From assembly GCF_046195335.1 (NCBI RefSeq), contig NZ_CP176093.1: 64,000 nt of DNA; one strand, given 5' to 3'. Positions 8,461 to 16,718 of the stretch are shown one piece after another. Origin of the DNA: Methanospirillum lacunae. GTDB taxonomy: Archaea > Halobacteriota > Methanomicrobia > Methanomicrobiales > Methanospirillaceae. The translations under genes and the position numbers were made by a program. The first letter of the stretch is position 1; every line of letters begins with the position of its first letter. Under the pieces are notes generated by a model, which worked only from the letters and a program-made list of their open reading frames with translations, made no database searches and was not told the origin of the DNA.

Positions 8461-9241
8461 TCTCAAGCCGGTATGCGTCAATCAGGTCGGCTGCAAAGTC
8501 TGCAAGGGTTGGAATCAACCTGAAGAGTCCGTAGGCGAGACCGACAAGAAACACCAGTGCAAGCCCTTCTGCAATAATATTGTGAGCCCAGAAGAAACTT
8601 GCATACCCTGGTTCAGGGCTTCCGGTAATGTCCGGGAGCCACGTAAACCACTGTTCTGTATACGCGATTACTACGCCCGTATTTCTGAATAGGTTGAGGA
8701 TATAGATCGGGGGAACGACGAGCAGAAATGCCAGGGCTTTTTGTCTCCAGGTTGTCGGTACCGCTGCTGCAACCCCGAGCATAATAGCAATTGCCTGTAT
8801 TCCCGTGCAGGCAAGGATGATCTCAACCCTGAAGTGCCCGTGTTGCAGTGTGTTCCATAGAACCTGATCAAATGGAAAGTTGAAGAAATTTAAAAACATC
8901 CCGGTGTTGCTAATTACAAGGCTGATTAGTGCATTGCCCAAAGGCTCGTAAAAAGCAAATGGAGCATAGATAAGGAATGAAACTCCAGCAGCCCGGGTAA
9001 GTTGATATACTACCTCCTGGTCATTGAGGAGCATTCTGATTGTTGCCCAAAGAAATGGAAGTGAAAGAAGGGCCATTACCGGGTATAAGAGATTTGTTTC
9101 TTCAATCCATGCAGGAACACCGCTTATCAGGACGCATACGATGGATATCCATGCGATGATTGCTGTATATTTGCGATGTCTGCCTGGAATCAGCGAAAGA
9201 AGAAAGAATACGCACGAGAGAGGGATAAACAATTCCAGCAT
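8432..9241 (-). CDS. artA: Archaeosortase A
   Basis: A 269-residue polytopic membrane protein with about eight hydrophobic segments. The exosortase/archaeosortase catalytic triad is visible: Cys145 in ILACTGIQA, Arg186 in NLFRNTG and His220 in WAHN. ArtA recognises a C-terminal tripartite signal (short motif, transmembrane helix, basic tail) on secreted proteins, cleaves it and couples the protein to an archaeal lipid. It converges on a CDP-alcohol phosphotransferase with a 29-base overlap. In haloarchaea, enzymes of phospholipid headgroup synthesis (PssA, PssD) are needed for ArtA processing, so the neighbour is suggestive. A candidate substrate lies about 600 bases away at 9840-10628. Confidence 0.9.
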   Translation of the reverse strand: MLELFIPLSCVFFLLSLIPGRHRKYTAIIAWISIVCVLISGVPAWIEETNLLYPVMALLSLPFLWATIRMLLNDQEVVYQLTRAAGVSFLIYAPFAFYEPLGNALISLVISNTGMFLNFFNFPFDQVLWNTLQHGHFRVEIILACTGIQAIAIMLGVAAAVPTTWRQKALAFLLVVPPIYILNLFRNTGVVIAYTEQWFTWLPDITGSPEPGYASFFWAHNIIAEGLALVFLVGLAYGLFRLIPTLADFAADLIDAYRLEITNIAGRGR

Positions 9242-9387
9242 TAGTCTCTTGTATATGTTTTGTCTCCAGATAATTATTCAGTCATTATTATCGAAAAAGT
9301 GCGAAAATGTCTCTGAATTATTCGTCAAATGAACGAAGCGCTATTGATCTTATAAAAGCCTAAAATACTTTCTGGTCAGATACCTAT

Positions 9388-9702
9388 ATGATGTTCTGTT
9401 TAAAGTGCGGAAGAATGCTTAAAAATCAGGGCGGTAGTTTTGTTTGTCCGGGCTGTGGATGGACAAAAGAAGATGCGCCCGGAAATCTGATGACCAAGGT
9501 TGATAAAAGAAAAGAGAAGGAGATTGTCATTGTCGATGACACCGAAAAGATCCATACTCTCCCGACCATTGCTATCCGATGTCCGGAATGTGGTAATAAT
9601 GAAGCCGAATGGTGGCTCCGTCAGCTCAGGTCTGCTGATGAGAGTGAAGTCAGATTCTTCCGCTGCACAAAATGTTCCAAGACCTGGAGAGAGTACGATT
9701 AA
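9388..9702 (+). CDS. tfs: Transcription factor S (TFS), RNA polymerase cleavage factor
   Basis: A 104-residue protein with two zinc ribbons. The N-terminal one uses CLKC and CPGC; the C-terminal one uses CPEC and CTKC. Between them, the second ribbon carries the acidic hairpin SADESEV, which reaches into the RNA polymerase active site and stimulates transcript cleavage, as in eukaryotic TFIIS. Length and both ribbons are normal for archaeal TFS. The first of two adjacent ATG codons (9388) is used here. The gene stands alone after the artA divergent promoter region. Confidence 0.94.
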   Translation: MMFCLKCGRMLKNQGGSFVCPGCGWTKEDAPGNLMTKVDKRKEKEIVIVDDTEKIHTLPTIAIRCPECGNNEAEWWLRQLRSADESEVRFFRCTKCSKTWREYD

Positions 9703-9839
9703 TCACCCTTTCAACCAAATTTCATCAATCTGATCACGGTTTGAAACAGTAATTATCATCCTTTTCTTTTTTTCTGATCGTGAATCGTTTCTATATCAAT
9801 TCTGCTCATTATTAATAACAATAAATGAAATGAGGGTTT

Positions 9840-10628
9840 GTGAAGTCCAATTCATTGTTATTGATCATTCTCATTCTGGCCTGCTCCAGTATTGTTGTGC
9901 ATGCTGACAAAACAGCCATCAATCTTGACACAGATGGTAATAATTTTATATCTGCAGGAAAGTACCAGGAAGCGCTTGATGCGTATTCAAAATCTGCAGA
10001 ATTAGATCCTTCGTATGCACAGGCATGGAATGGAAAAGGTGTTTCACTGTTTTATCTCAGACGGTATGATGAGGCTCTTGAGGCCTATGATACAGCCCTT
10101 GCTCTTGACTCACAGTTTATCAGCGTATACAACAATCAGGGTCGCTCCCTGTCTGAAATTGATAAGAATGAGGATGCACTGAAATCATTTGATAAAGCGG
10201 TTGAACTAAATCCTAAATTTGCAGAGGCCTGGTTCAACAAAGGAAAAGTTCTTGAAAAGATGGGAAAGAATGAATCAGCGCAGGAGGCTTTTAATAAGTC
10301 TTTGGAGAATGATTCCCTGACTGGGAAACAATGGTCAGTAAAGGGACTGACATTTTATGAACATGGGATGTACCAGGCAGCAGTTGATGCTTTTGATCGT
10401 GCCATCCTGAAAGATCCTTCTGATGCAAATTCCTGGCATGCGAAAGGTGATGCTTTACGAGGACTAGGCAAAACTGATGAAGCAGGTGAAATGTACGAAA
10501 AATCCATTTCTCTTAACCCACAGTTATCAAATCCTCTGACCAAACACACACCGTTTCCGATCTTCAGTCTGGTCCTGAGTCTTTTTCTGGTTGTAGCAAT
10601 TCGATCAGGAAAGATAAAGTTCAGGTAA
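9840..10628 (+). CDS. Secreted TPR protein with archaeosortase-like C-terminal signal
   Basis: A 262-residue protein that starts with GTG at 9840 after GAGG. A signal peptide (LLLIILILACSSIVVHA) is followed by about six TPR units, e.g. AWNGKGVSLFYLRRYDEALE. The last 25 residues form a tripartite tail: TPFP motif, a hydrophobic helix FSLVLSLFLVVAI and a basic end RSGKIKFR. This layout is what archaeosortase substrates carry, and artA is about 600 bases upstream. The protein would thus be exported, cut near TPFP and lipid-anchored on the outer face. The motif is not a textbook PGF, so the sorting role is an inference; a plain C-terminal membrane anchor is the alternative. Confidence 0.75.
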   Translation: MKSNSLLLIILILACSSIVVHADKTAINLDTDGNNFISAGKYQEALDAYSKSAELDPSYAQAWNGKGVSLFYLRRYDEALEAYDTALALDSQFISVYNNQGRSLSEIDKNEDALKSFDKAVELNPKFAEAWFNKGKVLEKMGKNESAQEAFNKSLENDSLTGKQWSVKGLTFYEHGMYQAAVDAFDRAILKDPSDANSWHAKGDALRGLGKTDEAGEMYEKSISLNPQLSNPLTKHTPFPIFSLVLSLFLVVAIRSGKIKFR

Positions 10629-10721
10629 TTTTACAAGGGAGATCTCTCTCTTATTTGAAATTTTTATTTTACTGGTAAGATCTGACAAAAGACTGTATAA
10701 CAGGTTTATAAAAAAAGAGGG

Positions 10722-12788
10722 TTAGTAAAGACCCTGTGCCTTGACACGATACATCTGCCAGAGAAGTCTGCCGACAACCCGGTAGGTGAAATCAAGTTCT
10801 TCAAAACTCGGGATGTTGTGAGCATGAAGAATCTTACGTCCTCTGTTCATCGACTCACCACCAAGTAATGTGGGAATGAGTCTTTTGTCTGTAGAACTTG
10901 AGAATTTCAGAATCTGGTTTGCCATCTGCTCTGAACTTAAGATGTTGTTTGGGAATCCTACGATGAAACACATATCCCAGAGTGCATCATTCTTTGCCAG
11001 AACCTCAAAGGTCTTCCTGAACCGTTCCTCACTTGCATCACCAAGCAGGTCGATTGGGTTGCCCTTATTCCAGAATTCTGGGAGGAACTCATTCATCTCT
11101 TTGATCAGGTAGTCTGGAAGATCAATGAGTTTGATTCCATACCTTTCGGCGTAATCCGAGGAGAGCACTGCGAATCCTCCGGCATTAGTGACCACAATTG
11201 CTCTGCGGCCTTTTGGATACCGTTTTGGATGTGACAGCATCTCTGCTGCATGGAATGCACCGGTAAGGGTGTGCACGACCAGCACTCCGGATTTTCTGAA
11301 TGCTTCCATGTACACATCATATGAACCGGAGAGCGAGCCGGTGTGTGAGGCAGCTGCTGCCTGGCCACGTGCAGATGATCCTGCCTTCAGGGCAACGACC
11401 GGTTTATGCCTGGTGACTTCACTGACGACCTCCATGAAGGCCTTGCCGTTTTTGATCTGCTCTATGTAGGTGATGATAACGTCTGTACTTGGATCTGCTG
11501 CAGCAGCCCGAAGATAATCAAAGAAGTTCAGGTCTGCCTGGTTTCCGACAGAAACTACCATCGAAAAGCCGATATCCTTGGTCAGTGAGAAGTCAACCAC
11601 TGTGTTGACAATTGCACCACTCTGAGAGATGAATGCAATATTACCCGGGTTTGGTGACTGAGCTACGTAGGTTGTATCAAGTCCGATTGGCGGGATGATC
11701 AAACCGAGACAGTTTGGACCAACGATCCTGGTCCCATACTTGTGGGCGATCTGGACAATCCGGTCCTCAAGCATATGACCTTCTTCGCTCATCTCCTTGA
11801 AACCGGCCGTGATCACAACAGCGATCTTCACGCCTTTCTTACCGCACTCTTCCATAACTCCTGGAACGTGCCTGGCAGGAACAGTGATAACCGCAAGATC
11901 TACTGTTTCTTCCGGCACATCAAGGATAGACGGAAATGCCTGGAGTCCCTGGATTGAATCACGTTTGTTGTTGATTGGATAGACTTTTCCCGGGAAGTGC
12001 AGGAGGTTGTGCATAACTGCGTACCCCATCTTGCTCTTCTCATCAGATGCACCGATGACCGCTACGGATTTTGGTTTAAAGTAATCTATCGGGACCTCCA
12101 TCCTGGTATCACTTTCAAGCAGTTGGATGTTATCGTCCATGATAACACGGGCATCAACTGCACAGGCACCAGAATCGTAAAGTCGTATCGGGTTGACATC
12201 AAACTCACGGAGTTCTGTCTGATCCTGGAACATCTTGCAGATGTTCTTGATGATCTGGATGAGAACCTCTTCGTCTTTTGGTTTGGAGCCACGGTATCCG
12301 GTGATGAGCGGATATGAGTTGATCTCCTTGACCATCTCCCGAATTTCCTGCTCATCAATAGGAAGAATCCGCAGTGTTACATCCTTCATCAGTTCGACAA
12401 GGGTTCCACCGACACCAAAGGTGATAACTTTCCCAAACGTCGGATCAGTTTTTCCTCCGATGATTAGTTCAAGACCCGGAAAAGCCTGGTTCTCAACGAT
12501 TACACCGGTGATCTCTGCCTGGGGATTATATGCCCTGGCACCTGAAACGATCTGGTTAAAGGCCGACTGGGCTGCTTCCTTGGTACCGACTCCGACGATA
12601 ACGCCACCTGCATCACTCTTGTGAATGATCTGTGGTGAGATGATCTTCATTACTACCGGAAAGCCGATGGCCTCTGCAGCCTCTCCAGCATCCTCGGCAC
12701 GGGTGACTATCCTGTACTTGGGGGTCGGAATTCCATACTTGTTGAGGAGATCGTACCCCTCAGACTCACTGAGCATCCATTCTGCCAT
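10722..12788 (-). CDS. acd: Acetate-CoA ligase (ADP-forming), fused alpha and beta subunits
   Basis: A 688-residue fusion in beta-alpha order. Residues 1-225 form the ATP-grasp part, with KIISPQIIHKSDAGGV and FGVGGTLVELMKDV. Residues 232-688 form the CoA-binding and ligase domains, with VIGASDEKSKMG, GPNCLGLI and the phosphohistidine loop ASHTGSLSGS (His482). The enzyme interconverts acyl-CoA + ADP + Pi and acid + ATP + CoA. In a methanogen growing on H2/CO2 it may activate acetate or other organic acids for biosynthesis. It is transcribed divergently from an AMP-forming acetyl-CoA synthetase across a 231-base region with a perfect 20-bp palindrome. The preference for acetate or for aryl/branched acids is not decided by sequence. 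Confidence 0.88.
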   Translation of the reverse strand: MAEWMLSESEGYDLLNKYGIPTPKYRIVTRAEDAGEAAEAIGFPVVMKIISPQIIHKSDAGGVIVGVGTKEAAQSAFNQIVSGARAYNPQAEITGVIVENQAFPGLELIIGGKTDPTFGKVITFGVGGTLVELMKDVTLRILPIDEQEIREMVKEINSYPLITGYRGSKPKDEEVLIQIIKNICKMFQDQTELREFDVNPIRLYDSGACAVDARVIMDDNIQLLESDTRMEVPIDYFKPKSVAVIGASDEKSKMGYAVMHNLLHFPGKVYPINNKRDSIQGLQAFPSILDVPEETVDLAVITVPARHVPGVMEECGKKGVKIAVVITAGFKEMSEEGHMLEDRIVQIAHKYGTRIVGPNCLGLIIPPIGLDTTYVAQSPNPGNIAFISQSGAIVNTVVDFSLTKDIGFSMVVSVGNQADLNFFDYLRAAAADPSTDVIITYIEQIKNGKAFMEVVSEVTRHKPVVALKAGSSARGQAAAASHTGSLSGSYDVYMEAFRKSGVLVVHTLTGAFHAAEMLSHPKRYPKGRRAIVVTNAGGFAVLSSDYAERYGIKLIDLPDYLIKEMNEFLPEFWNKGNPIDLLGDASEERFRKTFEVLAKNDALWDMCFIVGFPNNILSSEQMANQILKFSSSTDKRLIPTLLGGESMNRGRKILHAHNIPSFEELDFTYRVVGRLLWQMYRVKAQGLY

Positions 12789-12847
12789 GAATCAACCTCA
12801 TATCATCAGAACTCTGCTGTCTTTCATAAGCAGCAAAGTTCTACAAA

Positions 12848-12867
12848 TGACGAAGTTAACTTCGTCA
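12848..12867. promoter_or_regulatory. Perfect 20-bp palindrome between acd and acs
   Basis: The sequence TGACGAAGTTAACTTCGTCA reads the same on both strands. It is 60-80 bases upstream of the acd ATG in the divergent region. A second, looser inverted repeat AACAAT-n7-ATTGTT lies at 12904-12922 next to a TATA-like CATATAAA. The size fits an operator for a dimeric winged-helix or HTH regulator. The regulator is not identified. Confidence 0.6.
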
Positions 12868-13019
12868 CTTTCGTACCTATTTTGTAAACCACCATTCCAT
12901 ATAAACAATTGTAATTATTGTTCATGATGAATGAATCGAGTCAGGAAAGGCTTTTAGGAATTGTCCATGATAAATGATGATAGTTTAGGAGTGCAGTTTT
13001 GCATCCAGGAGATGACCAT

Positions 13020-14888
13020 ATGTCGGGAAATATTTACTACCCGGATTCCTCCTACAAGGAGACGGCAAAGATCCATAATTACTCTGATAAATACCAGGAG
13101 TTCACGAAAGATCCTGATGCATTCTGGAGAAGGATCGCATCAGATCTCCTCTGGTTTGAGCCCTGGGATCAGGTGCGGGTCTGGGATCACCCGTTTGCCC
13201 GCTGGTTTACCAATGCAAAACTCAATATAACATATAATTGTCTTGAACGTCACCTGAACAATGATCGTCGCAATAAGGTAGCCATCTGCTGGGTTGGTGA
13301 AAATAACAGGGAACGTATCCTGACGTATTACCAACTTCACAAAGATGTGATGAGGTTTGCAAACGGGCTTAAATCTCTTGGAGTTACCAAGGGAGACCGG
13401 GTCTGTATTTACATGCCTGCAATTCCTGAAATGGTTGTAGCAATGCTTGCCTGTGCCAGGATTGGAGCAGTCCACACCGTGGTGTTCGCAGGTTATGGGG
13501 CAAAGGCACTCAATGAACGCATCACCGGTTCTCAGTCAAAGGTGGTCATCACAGCCGACTCAACAGTGCGACGCGGTGGAAGTATCCCGCTCAAACCTAT
13601 TGTTGAAGAAGCAATCATCAATGCCCCAATGGTTGAGAAGGTTGTGGTCCTGCGGACACAGGAACCAAAAGTCGGACTTCTTGATGACCTTGAGATTGAT
13701 TTTGAAGACCTGATGAGTTCTGTACCACGCCAGTGTCCGCCAGAACCGGTGGGGTCAGAGGATCCGCTGTTTATCCTGTATACCTCAGGAACTACCGGAG
13801 CTCCAAAGGGGATTGTACATGCTGCAGGCGGGTACATGGTTGGGGCATATTATACAACCAAGTACGTCCTGACGCTGCAGGAGAATGATTTGTACTGGTG
13901 TACTGCTGATCCCGGGTGGATTACCGGACACACCTATGGGACATATGGGCCACTCCTTGTAGGAGGGACGATCTTCATGACCGAGTACACGCCTGATTAT
14001 CCTGATCCCGGGGTTTGGTGGAGGCTTATTGAGGAGTACGGAGTCTCTATCTTTTACACTGCACCAACTGCAATCAGGATGTTTATGAAAGTCGGAAGTG
14101 AAATCCCTGACAAATCTGATCTTTCATCACTTCGGATCCTGGGGTCTGTTGGAGAACCTCTGAACCCTGAGGCTTTCGAGTGGTTTTATCATAATATCGG
14201 CAAGGATCACTGCCCGATACTTGATACCTGGTGGCAGACAGAGACCGGTATGCATATGATCACGACGATGGTGGGTGAGCCGATGAAACCCGGGTTTGCC
14301 GGAAAACCGATTCCCGGGATAGTAGCCGATGTGGTTAATGATGAAGGTGATCCGGTTCCGTCTGGAACAACCGGGTTCCTTGCCATAAAAGAGCCTTGGC
14401 CGTCGATGATGCAGATGGTCCACCAGAATGAAGAGCGTTACAGGGGATACTGGAATTTTGGTAAATACCATTATTACAGCACCAACGATCTGGCAGTAAA
14501 AGATGATGACGGGTACATCATGCTTCTTGGAAGGTCAGATGACATCATCATTGTTGCCGGGCATAATGTGGGAACAGCAGAAATAGAAAGTGCACTTGTT
14601 TCACACCAGTCTGTTGCCGAGGCAGCAGCAATCGGCAAGCCTGATGATCTCAAAGGCAACCTGATCAAAGCATTTGTCATATTGCGCAATGGAGTAATTC
14701 CAACTCCAAAGCTCATTCATGATCTCAAATATCATGTCAGGATGATGCTCGGCCCGATTTCTGTTCCCGCAGAACTTGAATTTGTCGAAACCCTTCCAAA
14801 GACACGAAGCGGAAAGATTATGCGGAGAGTCTTAAAGGCACGAGAGATGGGGATGGATCCGGGTGATGTCTCAACCCTGGAAGAATAA
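13020..14888 (+). CDS. acs: Acetyl-CoA synthetase (AMP-forming)
   Basis: A 622-residue acyl-adenylate-forming enzyme. It has the P-loop-like motif YTSGTTGAPKGIVHA, the A5/A6 region DTWWQTETG, the hinge and LLGRSDDIIIVAGHNVG, and the C-terminal catalytic Lys in TRSGKIMRR, which is the residue often controlled by acetylation. It makes acetyl-AMP then acetyl-CoA from acetate, ATP and CoA. The start is ATG 13020, preceded by AGGAGAT 8 bases upstream; a TTG at 12999 in the same frame lacks such a site. It is divergent from acd, so the cell has both ADP- and AMP-forming routes side by side. Some such enzymes accept propionate or longer acids. Confidence 0.9.
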   Translation: MSGNIYYPDSSYKETAKIHNYSDKYQEFTKDPDAFWRRIASDLLWFEPWDQVRVWDHPFARWFTNAKLNITYNCLERHLNNDRRNKVAICWVGENNRERILTYYQLHKDVMRFANGLKSLGVTKGDRVCIYMPAIPEMVVAMLACARIGAVHTVVFAGYGAKALNERITGSQSKVVITADSTVRRGGSIPLKPIVEEAIINAPMVEKVVVLRTQEPKVGLLDDLEIDFEDLMSSVPRQCPPEPVGSEDPLFILYTSGTTGAPKGIVHAAGGYMVGAYYTTKYVLTLQENDLYWCTADPGWITGHTYGTYGPLLVGGTIFMTEYTPDYPDPGVWWRLIEEYGVSIFYTAPTAIRMFMKVGSEIPDKSDLSSLRILGSVGEPLNPEAFEWFYHNIGKDHCPILDTWWQTETGMHMITTMVGEPMKPGFAGKPIPGIVADVVNDEGDPVPSGTTGFLAIKEPWPSMMQMVHQNEERYRGYWNFGKYHYYSTNDLAVKDDDGYIMLLGRSDDIIIVAGHNVGTAEIESALVSHQSVAEAAAIGKPDDLKGNLIKAFVILRNGVIPTPKLIHDLKYHVRMMLGPISVPAELEFVETLPKTRSGKIMRRVLKAREMGMDPGDVSTLEE

Positions 14889-14900
14889 TCTATCCAACTC

Positions 14901-14908
14901 TTTATATA
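14901..14908 (+). promoter_or_regulatory. TATA box of tbp
   Basis: TTTATATA centred about 26 bases before the ATG at 14931, so the transcript would be leaderless or nearly so. A 10-bp palindrome ATTTATAAAT abuts the ATG (14921-14930) and could be bound by TBP itself or by the downstream regulator. Confidence 0.6.
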
Positions 14909-14930
14909 CTGATTTATTACATTTATAAAT

Positions 14931-15491
14931 ATGACTGGCAGTCCAGAGAACTCTTTGCGGATAGAAAATATTGTTGCATCCGCGAAGATTAGCGATTCCC
15001 TCAACCTGCCTCAGATCGCCTCCAGCATCAAGGATGCAGAGTATAATAAAAAACGCTTCCCGGGAGTTGTAATCAGGATGCAGGATCCAAAGATTGCAGC
15101 TTTGGTTTTTGGATCAGGAAAAGTTGTCCTTACCGGGGCAAAGAGCATGGAGAGCCTGACCCGGGGTCTTGATATTCTTGGTGAACTGCTACGCAATCTA
15201 GAGATTGATATTACAACCGAGCTGAGTTATAAAGTTCAGAATATTGTAACATCGGCAGATCTGGGCGCAGGAATTAATCTTAATAAGATAGCAGTGGGAT
15301 TCAATCTTGAAAAGATTGAGTATGAACCTGAGCAATTTCCAGGGCTTGTATACCGGCTTGATGAGCCAAAAGTTGTTGTTCTGTTGTTTGGATCTGGTAA
15401 ACTGATCATCACCGGCGGGAAAGAACCGGAAGATGCCAGACGAGCAGTCCTTAAGATTGTTGATGACCTTAAAGGTCTCGGCTTGCTCTAA
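14931..15491 (+). CDS. tbp: TATA-box-binding protein
   Basis: A 186-residue protein consisting of the two imperfect direct repeats of the TBP saddle. Repeat one contains FPGVVIRMQDPKIAALVFGS and GKVVLTGAKS; repeat two contains FPGLVYRLDEPKVVVLLFGS and GKLIITGGKE. The paired phenylalanines that kink DNA are conserved. TBP binds archaeal TATA boxes and recruits TFB and RNA polymerase. An acidic C-terminal tail is absent. It is followed by a winged-helix gene with its own promoter. Confidence 0.96.
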   Translation: MTGSPENSLRIENIVASAKISDSLNLPQIASSIKDAEYNKKRFPGVVIRMQDPKIAALVFGSGKVVLTGAKSMESLTRGLDILGELLRNLEIDITTELSYKVQNIVTSADLGAGINLNKIAVGFNLEKIEYEPEQFPGLVYRLDEPKVVVLLFGSGKLIITGGKEPEDARRAVLKIVDDLKGLGLL

Positions 15492-15524
15492 ACTCTAATT
15501 TAATCCCTCTGTTTTTAAATAATC

Positions 15525-15546
15525 GTATTTGTATATTTATAAATAC
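15525..15546 (+). promoter_or_regulatory. TATA region with inverted repeat upstream of regulator gene
   Basis: A GTATTT-n10-AAATAC inverted repeat overlaps an A/T-rich TATA-like core (TATATTTATAAA). The ATG of the winged-helix gene is at 15573, about 30 bases beyond the core. The symmetry would suit autoregulation by a dimeric factor. Confidence 0.4.
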
Positions 15547-15572
15547 AATAAAAGAGACTTCAGTAATTGCAT

Positions 15573-15986
15573 ATGCATTTTTCTGCTGAAAATCAAATAG
15601 TGGATGCTGATCAGGAAGGTCTTTTTTCGACCCGAGAAGAAGAGATCACTCTGATGCTCACAAGGGCGGGAGTAAGGCAGAACCATGCACGCGTTCTTGT
15701 CTTTCTATTTGGTCGTTCAGATCAGACTTCACGTGATATCGAACGTGGAACATTGCTCAGGCAGCCTGAAGTGAGCATTGCCATAAATTACCTTATCGGT
15801 CAGGGATGGGCAAAAGTTGCAAGTCTTATTACGGAAAATAAAGGAAGACCTGTGAAACTCTACCAGCTTGCAGTCACTATTGACACTATCCTTGATGATA
15901 TCAAAAAAGAGAAAGAAGAGGAGTATACTACCAGGGTTGATCTTATCGAGAACGTCAGGAAACTTGTTCACGAGTCAGGGTACTGA
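15573..15986 (+). CDS. Winged-helix transcriptional regulator (ArsR/MarR-like)
   Basis: A 137-residue protein. Residues 30-100 form a winged helix: a helix ILM-type segment (MLTRAGVRQNHARVLVFLFG), the recognition region RDIERGTLLRQPEVSIAINY and a wing around NKGRPVKLYQL. The C-terminal 35 residues form a charged coiled helix (LDDIKKEKEEEYTTRVDLIE), likely for dimerisation. This layout is common in methanogen one-component regulators. The start at ATG 15573 is preferred over the in-frame TTG at 15567. It ends three bases before the convergent rpiA stop. Its target is not known; tbp upstream and an inverted repeat in its own promoter are the nearest candidates. Confidence 0.75.
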   Translation: MHFSAENQIVDADQEGLFSTREEEITLMLTRAGVRQNHARVLVFLFGRSDQTSRDIERGTLLRQPEVSIAINYLIGQGWAKVASLITENKGRPVKLYQLAVTIDTILDDIKKEKEEEYTTRVDLIENVRKLVHESGY

Positions 15987-15989
15987 TCT

Positions 15990-16691
15990 CTACTCCTCTT
16001 TGATTCCCAGGATCCGGCAATCATCATTCTCACCAACGATGACTGTCATGATATCGGAAAATTCGGCCATAATACCACACCCGACGACACCAGGAATATT
16101 GTTAATTTCTGATTCCAATGCCTGTGGGTCTTTGATAGGACCTGAATGGTAGTCCAGAATGATGTTTCCGTTATCTGAAAGAACCGGGCCGTCTTTTTTA
16201 ACACCGTCTCTTACTACAACAACGCCACCCATCTGTTCGAGCTTTCGGGTGACATGTCCGAGTGCAAATGGTATAACCTCAACAGGAACCGGGCCTGAGA
16301 GCTGATCACAGAGTTTAGAGGAGTCAGCGACGATGATGAGGCGCTTTGATGCATCTGCAACGCATCGTTCCCTGACCTGGGCTGCACCCCGGCCTTTGAT
16401 AAGCATCAGTGATGGATCGATCTGGTCAGCGCCATCAATGGTGAGATCGATCTGTGATACATCATCTAGTGAAGCCAGGGGAATTCCTCTTTCCCTGGCT
16501 TTCATTGCTGTTTGAATCGAGGTAGGAACCCCGGTGATCCGAAGACCGCCTTTTATCCGTTCTGCAAGGCGATCCATCGTGAACGCAACAGTTGACCCGG
16601 TTCCAAGCCCGACTATCATACCATCGCGTACATATTCGGCAGCCTTGTATCCGGCATTCTCTTTCGGATTTCCATTCCCGGATTTCGTCAT
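15990..16691 (-). CDS. rpiA: Ribose-5-phosphate isomerase A
   Basis: A 233-residue enzyme matching RpiA along its whole length. Motifs are GLGTGSTVAFTMDRLAERI (phosphate loop), DGADQIDPSLMLIKGRGAA (catalytic Asp and Lys region) and PVEVIPFA. It interconverts ribose 5-phosphate and ribulose 5-phosphate, which methanogens need for nucleotide synthesis from the ribulose monophosphate route. It is transcribed in the same direction as surE, which ends 27 bases upstream, so a nucleotide-metabolism operon surE-rpiA is likely. Confidence 0.95.
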   Translation of the reverse strand: MTKSGNGNPKENAGYKAAEYVRDGMIVGLGTGSTVAFTMDRLAERIKGGLRITGVPTSIQTAMKARERGIPLASLDDVSQIDLTIDGADQIDPSLMLIKGRGAAQVRERCVADASKRLIIVADSSKLCDQLSGPVPVEVIPFALGHVTRKLEQMGGVVVVRDGVKKDGPVLSDNGNIILDYHSGPIKDPQALESEINNIPGVVGCGIMAEFSDIMTVIVGENDDCRILGIKEE

Positions 16692-16718
16692 TACCGGTCA
16701 GGTTTGAAGCAGAATGTC

